Source of the DNA: an uncultured Planktomarina sp.
GTDB lineage: Bacteria; Pseudomonadota; Alphaproteobacteria; Rhodobacterales; Rhodobacteraceae
DNA length: 34,613 bases
Reading direction: 5' to 3'
Assembly: GCA_905182325.1 (NCBI GenBank)
Contig: CAJJBD010000044.1
Location: forward strand, 1-34,613
Below the pieces are notes generated by a model. It was not told the origin of the DNA, made no database searches, and was given only the letters and a program-made list of their open reading frames with translations. Every line of letters starts with the position of its first letter. The stretch's first letter is position 1. Positions 18,338-26,658 of the stretch are shown here, one piece after another. The position numbers were made by a program, and so were the translations under genes.

Positions 18338-18689
18338 AATAGTGTGCCTCCAATAGGGCTTTTGGGCTAACTGGTTTATATTTTAGACAGATACTGAGGC
18401 GGGACTGTGACAAAGGTCAATCAGTTATAGTGGGTACAAATAAACTTTTTTTCTTTAAACGTTAAGGTACCAAGTTAGAAAGTAATTTCACTTTCATATG
18501 GACCAATTAGTATTTCGTGTATGTGTCACTAAACATTAACTTTATTCAGTGACAAATATTTTTGCCAGATAATTCTTTGACAGCGTTAAACTGTACAATC
18601 CATATTTTTTAATTAAGTTACGTTAGGTATATGAAAAATAATAATGTCTTAGGTATCTAAAATGTTAGTATTCGCACCTTGCGTTACAG
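18338..18689. other. AT-rich intergenic region, probable promoter of the ligase/liv operon
   Basis: This 352-base region lies between the formate dehydrogenase stop and the acyl-CoA ligase start (both minus strand). I see no gene and no clear terminator. It contains the inverted repeat at 18524-18554 and must hold the operon promoter. The ribosome site of the ligase (GGAGG) is at its left end. Confidence 0.6.
18524..18554. promoter_or_regulatory. Inverted repeat, possible operator of the ligase/liv operon
   Basis: TGTCACT (18524-18530) and AGTGACA (18548-18554) are perfect inverted 7-mers separated by 17 A/T-rich bases, a centre-to-centre distance of 24 bases. The site lies about 190 bases before the ligase start. 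Its shape fits a dimeric regulator bound on one DNA face, but the regulator is unknown. Confidence 0.4.
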
Positions 18690-21485
18690 TTACTCTGCTG
18701 CAATTTGAATTTCTACTTTTTCGACCCTGACGGCGGAAAACTTAAACTCTGGAATTTTTCCATATGGATCAACCGCTGGATTCGTTAAAATATTTGCTGC
18801 AGCCTCTACAAAAGCAAAGGGCAAGAAAACCATATCTGGAGAAACTCCACGATCCTCACGCGCCATAATATCAATAGTACCACGTTTGGTTGTCAACCGC
18901 ACTAAGCCACCTGGAGCCACCCCTAATCTCCGCAAAGTTGACGGATGCAGTGAGCAATTGGCTTCGGGTTCAACCGCATCCAGTACTGCTGATCGCCGCG
19001 TCATCGAGCCTGTATGCCAGTGCTCAAGTTGTCGTCCAGTTGTTAAGATCATCGGATATTCTTCATCAGGAGTATCATCAGGCGCTATGACATCCGCTGG
19101 CGTAAACTTCGCTCGGCCGTCTAACCGTGGGAAGCCATCCCCAAATACAATTGGCTGACCCGGATCAGTTGGGGAAAGCGATGGGTAGGTAACTGCACTC
19201 TCGGCATCAAGTCTATCCCAGCTAATATTATCAAACGAGTTCATTGTCAGCTTCATCTCAGCAAAAACTTGACTTGGATGATCATAGGTCCAGCCAAGTC
19301 CAAGGCGTTTGGCCAACTCAACTTCTATCCACCAATCCGCGCGCGCATCGCCGGGGGGCGAAACAGCTGGGCGTCCCATTTGTACTTGACGATTAGTATT
19401 AGTGACCGTCCCACTTTTTTCAGCAAACGCCGCAGCTGGAAGTATTACATCCGCATAATTTGCGGTTTCAGTTATAAAAATGTCTTGGACAACCAAATGC
19501 TCAAGTTTGGCTAGCGCATCACGAGCATGAACTACATCTGGGTCCGACATTGCAGGGTTTTCGCCCAAAACATACATGCCGCAGATATCACCATCATGCA
19601 CGGCATCCATTATCTCCGTGACAGTCAATCCTTTATTGGGGTCTAGTGGTTCATTTACACCCCCATCTCGTGCCCAAACATCAGCAAATTTAGCCCGTAC
19701 ATCATCACTGACAACACTTTGCATATCAGGTAAAAACATTGGGATCAGTCCTGCGTCAGATGCTCCTTGGACATTATTTTGTCCCCGCAAAGGGTGTAAG
19801 CCAGTGCCTGGTCTACCAATTTGACCAGTCATCAATCCAAGGCTAATCAAGCAGCGAGAATTGTCTGTACCATGAATATGCTGAGAGACGCCCATGCCCC
19901 AAAAAATCATTCCAGCCTTAGCGCCCGCAAAAGTACGAGCCACATCTCGAAGAATCTCTGCTTCAATACCACAAATTCCAGCCATTTTTTCCGGTGAAAA
20001 ATCTTTTAGATGCGCTTTTTCAGCATCCCAATTTTCAGTATAAGCCTCTATATATTGACGATCATACAACTGCTCTTCAACAATCACATGCATAATAGCG
20101 TTAAGCATTGAAACATCTGTACCAGGCCGAAATTGAAGCATGTGGCTGGAAAAGCGCTTCAACGCCTGGCCGCGTGGATCCATCACAATTAATTTTCCAC
20201 CACGTTTTGTAAATTGTTTAAAATAAGTTGCCGCAACCGGATGATTCTCAATCGGATTTGCACCAATTACGATAGCAACGTCAGCATTTTCAATCTCATT
20301 AAATGTTGCAGTTACTGCCCCAGAGCCCACATTTTCCATCAAAGCTGCAACGCTAGATGCGTGACAAAGACGGGTACAGTGATCCACGTTGTTGTGCCCA
20401 AATCCCTGTCGAATAAGCTTTTGGAATAAATAAGCTTCTTCATTTGTACATTTAGCTGAACCAAAGCCTGCCACCGAAGCGCCGCCCTTAGACTGTTTTA
20501 ATTTGGCTAAACCAGCAGCCGCAAAATCTAATGCTTCTTCCCAACTCGCCTCACGAAACACGTCTCCCCAATTTCCAGGATCGACATTAAGGCCTTTAGG
20601 AGGAGCATCTTGGCGTCGGATTAATGGCTTAGTTAGACGGTGATCATGGTGAATGTAGTCAAACCCAAACCGACCCTTTACGCACAAACGACCCTCATTA
20701 GCAGGCCCATTAATACCATCAACGTACTTTACTCGTCCATTTTTTACTTTGAGGTTAACCTGGCATCCAACACCACAGAATGGACAGATACTCTTAGTTT
20801 CGCTGTCAAAATCTTTGCTATCACCAACTTGATTTTCATCTGTCACAGTGGCTGGCATTAGAGCACCAGTGGGACAGGCTTGAACACATTCACCACAGGC
20901 AACGCAGCTACTATCACCCATTGGATCTGACATATCAAAGGTTGGATAGGCATCATGGCCTCGACCTGACATCCCAATTACGTCATTTACTTGAACCTCG
21001 CGGCAAGCCCGCACGCACAACCCACACTGGATGCATGCATCTAAGTTGACAGACATTGCCACATGGCTGTCATCTAGGAGTGGAATACGGCCATCCTCGA
21101 GCTTTGGGAAACGGCTCTCTAAAACTCCTTGACCCTCAGCCATCTTCCACAAATGGCTTGACTTATCATGTGCAACTTCCATCTCAGGTTGATCTGCAAC
21201 AAGCATTTCCATAACCATCTTGCGTGCTTGCGTCGCGCGACTAGAACGAGTGTGAACAATCATTCCATCGGAGACTGGCCTTATGCAGGAAGCAACCAGC
21301 GTACGTTCGCCTTCTACCTCAACCATACACGCTCTGCAGTTGCCATCTGATCTGTACCCTGGTTCATCGCGGTGGCATAGATGAGGAATGATAAAACCCT
21401 GTCCCTTGGTGACATCCCAAATCGTTTGCCCGGACTGAGCGGAAGTTTCAGCACCGTCCAAGGTAAATGTGACTGTTTCTGACAA
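18690..21485 (-). CDS. Molybdenum formate dehydrogenase alpha subunit, Cys type, orphan
   Basis: This enzyme oxidises formate to CO2 in the cytoplasm. The 931 residues read in order: [2Fe-2S] domain (C37, C50, C53, C67), two [4Fe-4S] ferredoxin motifs (CIQCGLCVRAC at 151, CVACGECVQAC at 194), the Mo-domain cluster CPFCGVGC at 234, the active-site Cys374 in HCTRLCHASSV (cysteine, not selenocysteine), and a C-terminal molybdopterin-binding domain. The His-Cys3 cluster found between the first two parts in FdsA and NuoG is not visible (HDKSSHLWKMAEGQG here). TTG 21485 is the start: AGGAG lies eight bases ahead, and the open frame beyond it runs into the divergent gene. No FdsB, FdsG or FdhD gene is adjacent. 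Ends in IAAE. Confidence 0.9.
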   Translation of the reverse strand: MSETVTFTLDGAETSAQSGQTIWDVTKGQGFIIPHLCHRDEPGYRSDGNCRACMVEVEGERTLVASCIRPVSDGMIVHTRSSRATQARKMVMEMLVADQPEMEVAHDKSSHLWKMAEGQGVLESRFPKLEDGRIPLLDDSHVAMSVNLDACIQCGLCVRACREVQVNDVIGMSGRGHDAYPTFDMSDPMGDSSCVACGECVQACPTGALMPATVTDENQVGDSKDFDSETKSICPFCGVGCQVNLKVKNGRVKYVDGINGPANEGRLCVKGRFGFDYIHHDHRLTKPLIRRQDAPPKGLNVDPGNWGDVFREASWEEALDFAAAGLAKLKQSKGGASVAGFGSAKCTNEEAYLFQKLIRQGFGHNNVDHCTRLCHASSVAALMENVGSGAVTATFNEIENADVAIVIGANPIENHPVAATYFKQFTKRGGKLIVMDPRGQALKRFSSHMLQFRPGTDVSMLNAIMHVIVEEQLYDRQYIEAYTENWDAEKAHLKDFSPEKMAGICGIEAEILRDVARTFAGAKAGMIFWGMGVSQHIHGTDNSRCLISLGLMTGQIGRPGTGLHPLRGQNNVQGASDAGLIPMFLPDMQSVVSDDVRAKFADVWARDGGVNEPLDPNKGLTVTEIMDAVHDGDICGMYVLGENPAMSDPDVVHARDALAKLEHLVVQDIFITETANYADVILPAAAFAEKSGTVTNTNRQVQMGRPAVSPPGDARADWWIEVELAKRLGLGWTYDHPSQVFAEMKLTMNSFDNISWDRLDAESAVTYPSLSPTDPGQPIVFGDGFPRLDGRAKFTPADVIAPDDTPDEEYPMILTTGRQLEHWHTGSMTRRSAVLDAVEPEANCSLHPSTLRRLGVAPGGLVRLTTKRGTIDIMAREDRGVSPDMVFLPFAFVEAAANILTNPAVDPYGKIPEFKFSAVRVEKVEIQIAAE

Positions 21486-21644
21486 AGCACGACTCCTGGA
21501 AACTGTTTTTTTGTTAAACCATATATATTGAAGAAACACACCCCATACACGACAAAGAGCACAGAATTTGCGCCAAGCTGCGTATCCTATCCACTCCATA
21601 AAGTCACAATTGGCAAACATTGTGAAACACGTTAGTGAACCACT

Positions 21645-22304
21645 ATGGGATTCAGCGAAATAATTTTGATCCGCCACGGACAGGCTAACAGTGGTGCTAA
21701 AGACGAAGAAAGTTATGATAAACTTTCTCCAACTGGTCACCAACAAGCAATATGGTTAGGAGACTATCTTCGCGGAAATTTAAAAACGTGCGATCGATTA
21801 ATTTGTGGAACCCTTCAAAGGCACCGTGAGACAGTAAAGGGTCTAAGTTTTCAAGAAAATGTTAAAATCGATCCTAGAGCCAATGAGATGCGTTATTTCG
21901 ACTTAGCTGACGAATTCAAATTACAGACAAGCACCCCAATTCCAAATTCCCATGAGGAATTTATTTTGCACGCGCCAAAGTTGTTTAATTCTTGGTATTG
22001 TGGAGAATTGGACGCTGTCCACGAAAGCTACTTGCATTTTGCCCAGCGCTTCAAAAATTTGATAACAGAACTAATAGCGCTTGGTGGACGTAGTGTGGTT
22101 ATTACCTCTGGCGGGGTCATTAGCATGTTTATTGCCCAATTATTCAAGCTTGGGCCTGATGGGTTTGCCCGACTATTATTTCCAATCTATAATTCTTCTA
22201 TCCATAAATTCCACTCTTGGGGAGATGAACTTTTCATGACTGGTTATAACGCTACACCTCACCTAGATACCGAAGAGCGCCACCACGCACTAACCATAGT
22301 TTAA
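21645..22304 (+). CDS. Histidine-phosphatase-fold protein lacking the usual second histidine
   Basis: The 219-residue product belongs to the phosphoglycerate-mutase-like superfamily. It has the phospho-acceptor motif LIRHGQANSG (His11), TLQRHRET in place of the usual R-A-x-x-T block, and a conserved VVITSGGVIS near 152-160. In typical members the last block is V-x-H-G-G, with the second catalytic histidine; here Ser155 stands in that place. Some annotated relatives share the TSGG form, so it may be a subfamily with altered activity rather than a broken gene. It is divergent from formate dehydrogenase and 29 bases ahead of the saccharopine dehydrogenase gene, likely one transcript. Confidence 0.82.
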   Translation: MGFSEIILIRHGQANSGAKDEESYDKLSPTGHQQAIWLGDYLRGNLKTCDRLICGTLQRHRETVKGLSFQENVKIDPRANEMRYFDLADEFKLQTSTPIPNSHEEFILHAPKLFNSWYCGELDAVHESYLHFAQRFKNLITELIALGGRSVVITSGGVISMFIAQLFKLGPDGFARLLFPIYNSSIHKFHSWGDELFMTGYNATPHLDTEERHHALTIV

Positions 22305-22333
22305 GATATAAAATGGTAGAAAAATAACCTGTT

Positions 22334-23377
22334 ATGACCAGTATTTGGATAAGAGCTGAACAGCGCCCGAATGAACAACGAATAGGTGTTACTCCAGAAG
22401 GTGTCAGTAAACTTTTAGATGCTGGATTTAAAGTAACCATTGAACGCGATCCAGCACGTGCCATTTCAATACAACAATTTGAAAAAGTTAGAATTGAAGA
22501 TGCAGGAACTTGGAAAGATGCGCCACGCGACACCATTATATTTGGTTTAAAAGAGCTCCCAAATGATAACACACCACTGGTACACCGTCATATTATGTTT
22601 GGTCATGCATATAAGGGACAGGCAGAAGGGGCGAGACTGTTAGCACGCTTTGCTGCCGGTGGTGGCACTCTGTATGATTTAGAATACCTCACAGACGAAA
22701 CAGGTAGAAGAGTAGCTGCTTTTGGTTATTGGGCTGGTTTTGTAGGTGCTGCCGTGGCTATCAAAAGTTGGTCTGCAATCCAGCTTGGGAAGAAATGTTC
22801 CGCGATGCATCCATTTCCAAACGCCAAAAGCTTAGAGGCAGATGTCTCAGTCAGTCTTTCACAAGCAAAACCACGAGTAATTGTTATTGGAGCTAACGGT
22901 CGCGTTGGAAGCGGTGCCATAGATTTTTGTAATAGAATGAACGTACCGATAACTAAATGGGATATCAGTGAAACAGCCAACGGTGGTCCATTTCCAGAAA
23001 TTTATGAGCACGAAATATTTTTGAACTGTGTATTGGCAAATAAAAAAACTCCAGTCTTCATTCCAGAAACAATTATAGATACCGAACGAAAACTCTCAGT
23101 AATAGGCGACATTGCATGTGATCCCAAAAATTTTTATTCCCCAATAAAAATCTACGATAATGAAACAACATGGGAACAGCCTGCCCACAGGATCTATGAT
23201 GACCCAGTCTTAGATGTTACCGCTATTGATAATTTGCCCTCTATCCTACCACTCGAAAGCTCAGAGGATTTTGCGTATCAGCTATTACCGAGCCTTTTGT
23301 CATTAAGTAACATTGACGCTGGTGTTTGGAAAAAGGCACAGTTAGTTTTTGATCAACATATAAAGAAAATAATTTAA
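22334..23377 (+). CDS. Saccharopine dehydrogenase (NAD+, L-lysine-forming), Lys1 type
   Basis: Enzymes of this family interconvert saccharopine with lysine and 2-oxoglutarate using NAD. The 347 residues show an alanine-dehydrogenase-like N-terminal part (IWIRAEQRPNEQRIGVTPEGVSKLL, GLKELP, MFGHAYKGQ) and the Rossmann motif VIVIGANGRVGSGAIDF, then the GDIACDP and DLLPS-like (YQLLPSLL) blocks typical of Lys1 homologs. Length is a little under that of yeast Lys1. Lysine breakdown is the likelier use in this group. It overlaps the convergent dehydrogenase gene by four bases (23374-23377). Confidence 0.9.
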   Translation: MTSIWIRAEQRPNEQRIGVTPEGVSKLLDAGFKVTIERDPARAISIQQFEKVRIEDAGTWKDAPRDTIIFGLKELPNDNTPLVHRHIMFGHAYKGQAEGARLLARFAAGGGTLYDLEYLTDETGRRVAAFGYWAGFVGAAVAIKSWSAIQLGKKCSAMHPFPNAKSLEADVSVSLSQAKPRVIVIGANGRVGSGAIDFCNRMNVPITKWDISETANGGPFPEIYEHEIFLNCVLANKKTPVFIPETIIDTERKLSVIGDIACDPKNFYSPIKIYDNETTWEQPAHRIYDDPVLDVTAIDNLPSILPLESSEDFAYQLLPSLLSLSNIDAGVWKKAQLVFDQHIKKII

Positions 23378-24102
23378 CTAAATATCCGGTAATAAAGCCA
23401 ATCAGGCCAGAATTGGCTAAACCGAAAGAACCACGAAAAAAGAGTTGGGAAACTCCGCTTGAAACGCTTGCCTGCCATATGTCGCATCATTTGATCAGCT
23501 GCCTTCTCAGGCGACATAATAAATGGCATTCGAAATTTGTTTTTGTCAGTTAGCCGAGTCTCAATGAACCCTGGGTTCGCAACCTGCACCTTAATTCCAG
23601 ATGTCCGCAAATCTGCATAAAGACTTTCTGCCAATGACATCACACCCGCCTTGGAAGCACCGTAACCAATAGCGCCAGGCAATCCACGGAAGCCAGACAG
23701 GCTTCCGGTGATTACAATATGACCTGAATCTCGCTCCAAAAACTGCGGCATCACTTGTTCAAGCACACGGAATGCCCCAGTAAAATTAATTTCAGCCATA
23801 GCCACTGCGTTAGCGCCATCCCATTGATTTGCAGACATCGGCCAGTATACACCAGCAACAAATACAACTCCGTCTAATCGACCCAAATCTGCTCCTGCTT
23901 TGGCAACACTTACACCATCGGAGAGATCTAAGGCTATAACCTGAGCTTTATTTGGCAACTCATCAGCGAGCTCAAGCAGACGTGTTTCTGATCTAGCAGA
24001 TATAACAAGTTCAGCGCCCGCTGCACTCATCTTATGTGCCAAAGCCCGGCCAAGTCCCTCGCTTGCACCAACTAACCAGTAGCGTTGTCCAGTAAAATTC
24101 AT
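23374..24102 (-). CDS. Short-chain dehydrogenase, last gene of the sigma-E-linked operon
   Basis: This 242-residue SDR has a cofactor loop GASEGLGRAL near the N terminus, the Asp-loop LDLSD, ITGSLSG with the catalytic serine and YGASK (Tyr-x-x-x-Lys). In place of NNAG it has VAGVY, as in some extended members. It overlaps the DUF3833 gene by four bases (ATGA), so the two are translationally coupled. By position it matches the SDR that closes the cluster beside rpoE-chrR in Rhodobacter sphaeroides, as I recall it. Probable role is lipid or membrane-related oxidoreduction under singlet-oxygen stress; the substrate is unknown. Confidence 0.85.
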   Translation of the reverse strand: MNFTGQRYWLVGASEGLGRALAHKMSAAGAELVISARSETRLLELADELPNKAQVIALDLSDGVSVAKAGADLGRLDGVVFVAGVYWPMSANQWDGANAVAMAEINFTGAFRVLEQVMPQFLERDSGHIVITGSLSGFRGLPGAIGYGASKAGVMSLAESLYADLRTSGIKVQVANPGFIETRLTDKNKFRMPFIMSPEKAADQMMRHMAGKRFKRSFPTLFSWFFRFSQFWPDWLYYRIFS

Positions 24103-24674
24103 TTAGCCACAATCTGATCAGAGTTTTCTGGTCGCATTGTTGCAACAAGTTCAGCAACTTTAATTCCAAATTTTCGAAACTGACTACGATTCATAACTAC
24201 GCCATTTTCCATAAGATACATCCAATCGGTTACCTTCAGAGCGTGACCACCTGCACCCTCTGTAAGTTTAATGGTATAATTTAAAACAACCGCAGAGCCC
24301 GATTGATAACCATAGCCAGTGCCAACCAAATCTTGAGCATTAGCTTTAATACTTCCGTCTTTTTCTACTTTCAATGTCCACTTTCGCTTTTGCGAATTAC
24401 CACTGTCATAATCAAAAACCTCAGTGATCTGGCCAACATCACCGTCCCATTCTGCTTGCATTTTTGCTACAAAGCGCGAAGTTACACGACCAAACGGACC
24501 ATAGATAATCCCCTCTGACAACATCGGCCCATTTAAGTTTTTACGTATATCAAATTGAGGACCCGTAGACTCATAGTCGATTGATTTTTGAGCCTGAAAG
24601 CCAATTCTTTTTTTTAGGAATAGCGCTATTAAAATGACAGAGCACCCACCCAAAAGTATTATTTCAAAGGTCAT
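24099..24674 (-). CDS. DUF3833 family protein, membrane-anchored
   Basis: The 191-residue product has one N-terminal hydrophobic segment (residues 3-20, EIILLGGCSVILIALFL) and a soluble domain rich in beta strands with the DUF3833-like pattern GxIYGPFGRVTSRF and DWMYLMENGVVMNRSQFRKFGI. A cysteine in the hydrophobic segment (GGCS) might be a lipid-attachment site, but it is not a textbook lipobox. The function of the family is unknown. It starts two bases after the transporter stop and overlaps the SDR start by four bases, so it is firmly part of the five-gene unit. Confidence 0.82.
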   Translation of the reverse strand: MTFEIILLGGCSVILIALFLKKRIGFQAQKSIDYESTGPQFDIRKNLNGPMLSEGIIYGPFGRVTSRFVAKMQAEWDGDVGQITEVFDYDSGNSQKRKWTLKVEKDGSIKANAQDLVGTGYGYQSGSAVVLNYTIKLTEGAGGHALKVTDWMYLMENGVVMNRSQFRKFGIKVAELVATMRPENSDQIVAK

Positions 24675-24676
24675 AA

Positions 24677-25909
24677 CTAATCATCCTGTAAAGGGGTTTT
24701 AATCAAAATTAAAATTGCAATTAATTTTAGAACTAGCGGACAAATTGCATATAATACAGTCAGCATAGTTAAAGCATGCTTAGACTGTTGATCCGCTGTT
24801 GCGTCAAATCCGGCAAGTTCAAGCATTGGGAACAGTATAATTGCGGCAAGGGCTAGCGTGAGCTTATTCATCAAAGACCAGAGGCCAAACCCCTGCCCCC
24901 CGTTTGGTGCTATCACCGCAAGCCTTTGCGCAAAAGCGGCTGGCATTAAAGTTAAGTCTGCGCTTATTGATGCACCCGAAACCATACAAACTAATGCAAA
25001 AATCCAGAGATCACCCGGTTCCAAAATTCCACTCAATGCAAATATCACCACCGCAATGCTCATTGCAATTAATAGACAGCGACGAGTTCCATGGCGCCGC
25101 GAAGCAGCTGCCCACACTGGAGCAGTTACTGCAGCTGAAAGGAAAAACAGCATTAAAAGTGCACCCGCCCACTCCGGTGCTTGAAGCCGATGCCCTACAA
25201 AAAACAAAAATAATGAAGAGGTTACTGCAACTGGTAGGGCATTAATAAACGCTAAAATCAATAACAACCTTGTGTTTCGATCTCTCCACACCAATGCAAA
25301 ATTCGACGACTTTCTTTTAGTGGGAACTACCCACTGGCTTTTCATCATCCAAACAGAAATCAAGCTGACGCACCCAAAGGCCAAAGCAAACAAAAGCATT
25401 GGCCTTACACTCCAAAGCATAAACAAGCCTGGTGCCACCGACGCCAAGCATACACCAATCAATGCGCCAGTTTCACGCCATGCTGCCAATTGCATATGTC
25501 CGCCAGGAAGGTCACCAGCAGCAGTAATGCCTTGAGCATAAAAATTGATTGTTAGAAAACTAAATGCACTAAACAAACCGGTCATCGAAATTGCGAACCA
25601 AAGAAGGGGTGACGTTTGAGGTGGCACGGCAAAAAGTAGAGCCATAGACCCAACCAAAATAATAACTGCAAAGGCTACCCAAAACCGTCGTTCGCGACCA
25701 ATATTTTCAGAGAGCCATCCAAACACGGGATCTTGGACAGCATCAACCAATCGCAACCAAAATAAAACAGCTGCAATGCTTGTCAGACCTAAACCATAAT
25801 TTTCAGCATAAAAAGTTGGTGCAAAAATATAAATTGGAATGCCAGCAGCCGCAAGCATTCCACCAAATAAAGCGAAGGCTGGTGGAGAAGTATTACTTAC
25901 AGTTGTCAT
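24677..25909 (-). CDS. Major facilitator transporter, GPH (sugar:cation symporter)-like
   Basis: The 410-residue membrane protein has about twelve hydrophobic segments and the GPH-type layout: an N-terminal PIYIFAPTFYAENYGLGL stretch, then DAVQDPVFGWLSENIGRERRFW (the Asp-x-x-x-Asp-P loop of the MelB relatives). Members beside rpoE-chrR are annotated as sugar transporters on family grounds only. Genetic context with lipid-acting genes makes a lipid or fatty-acid derivative an equally fair guess. Its start overlaps the DUF1365 gene by four bases. Confidence 0.85.
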   Translation of the reverse strand: MTTVSNTSPPAFALFGGMLAAAGIPIYIFAPTFYAENYGLGLTSIAAVLFWLRLVDAVQDPVFGWLSENIGRERRFWVAFAVIILVGSMALLFAVPPQTSPLLWFAISMTGLFSAFSFLTINFYAQGITAAGDLPGGHMQLAAWRETGALIGVCLASVAPGLFMLWSVRPMLLFALAFGCVSLISVWMMKSQWVVPTKRKSSNFALVWRDRNTRLLLILAFINALPVAVTSSLFLFFVGHRLQAPEWAGALLMLFFLSAAVTAPVWAAASRRHGTRRCLLIAMSIAVVIFALSGILEPGDLWIFALVCMVSGASISADLTLMPAAFAQRLAVIAPNGGQGFGLWSLMNKLTLALAAIILFPMLELAGFDATADQQSKHALTMLTVLYAICPLVLKLIAILILIKTPLQDD

Positions 25910-26658
25910 CGGCTAACATCATTTTGTGGCGATTCTGGGCAAGAACGAAACGTTGCCTTGCGCAACCAAAGCCTTACCGCTTGCCAATGTATCAAACTCA
26001 AGACTCGACGCGAACCAAACGGCCGGTGCAATATCGTAAAGAAGATGGATCTATTGGTAAGAGGCTGGCGTGGACCCACCAGAGTTGCAATCAAGCCACC
26101 TTTCTCGCGCTTGTATTCAATTGTTATCGAAATCTGATCAATACTGATATCGAAATTAAAATAGTAAGTACCCTTAACGGGCTGAAATGGGGAAACATGA
26201 AAAACCTTTTCTGCATTGATTGTATCAGAGCCTGTGATTGGTCCTAGGTCATCACGATGACATAGGTAGCAGTGGCGCTGGCCAAAGGTGTTACTTACCT
26301 CCGCAATTACCACCCGAAGATTATCCTTTTGGTCAAAACATAACCAAAAACTTACTGGATTAAAAACAAAACCCAAAATACGGGGTTGTGCTAAAAGCAA
26401 AACCTTCTCTTGGCCAGGCAGGTCATTTATCTTCAGAATATTTTTTACCCAACTCAAACCGATCCCATTTTTAGGTGGCCCACCATGATCTACATCATAA
26501 ATACTAAAAAAATTAAAATGATTGTGAGAAAATAATCTAGGAAATCTTTCATTACTCTGAAGGTCAAGAAGCAAATAGTCGACCGCGTAGCGAAATGAGT
26601 TTTCAATTTTGCCCTTTCGTCCATGAAAGGTGTGAGCTTGGATATAATCCATACTCAT
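25906..26658 (-). CDS. DUF1365 family protein
   Basis: The 250-residue product shows DUF1365 hallmarks: the N-terminal HTFHGRKGKIENSFRYAVDYLLLDL, PRILGFVFNPVSFWLCFD, and FHVSPFQPVKGTYYFNF. No catalytic residues are established that I know of. DUF1365 genes usually sit beside an FAD amine-oxidase-like gene and often a cyclopropane-fatty-acid-synthase-like gene; here the first partner is present and the second is absent. A link to unusual fatty-acid modification is therefore an inference from context. Its ATG shares one base with the stop of the FAD gene (TAATG). Confidence 0.88.
   Translation of the reverse strand: MSMDYIQAHTFHGRKGKIENSFRYAVDYLLLDLQSNERFPRLFSHNHFNFFSIYDVDHGGPPKNGIGLSWVKNILKINDLPGQEKVLLLAQPRILGFVFNPVSFWLCFDQKDNLRVVIAEVSNTFGQRHCYLCHRDDLGPITGSDTINAEKVFHVSPFQPVKGTYYFNFDISIDQISITIEYKREKGGLIATLVGPRQPLTNRSIFFTILHRPFGSRRVLSLIHWQAVRLWLRKATFRSCPESPQNDVSR

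Noticed and set aside
20364-20366. Possible selenocysteine codon in formate dehydrogenase
   Set aside because: The active-site position is encoded as Cys (HCTRLCHASS); there is no in-frame TGA.
21486-21746. 87-residue N-terminal extension of formate dehydrogenase
   Set aside because: It is Cys/Phe/Trp-rich, overlaps the divergent phosphatase-fold gene, and a TTG with AGGAG stands exactly where the family sequence starts.
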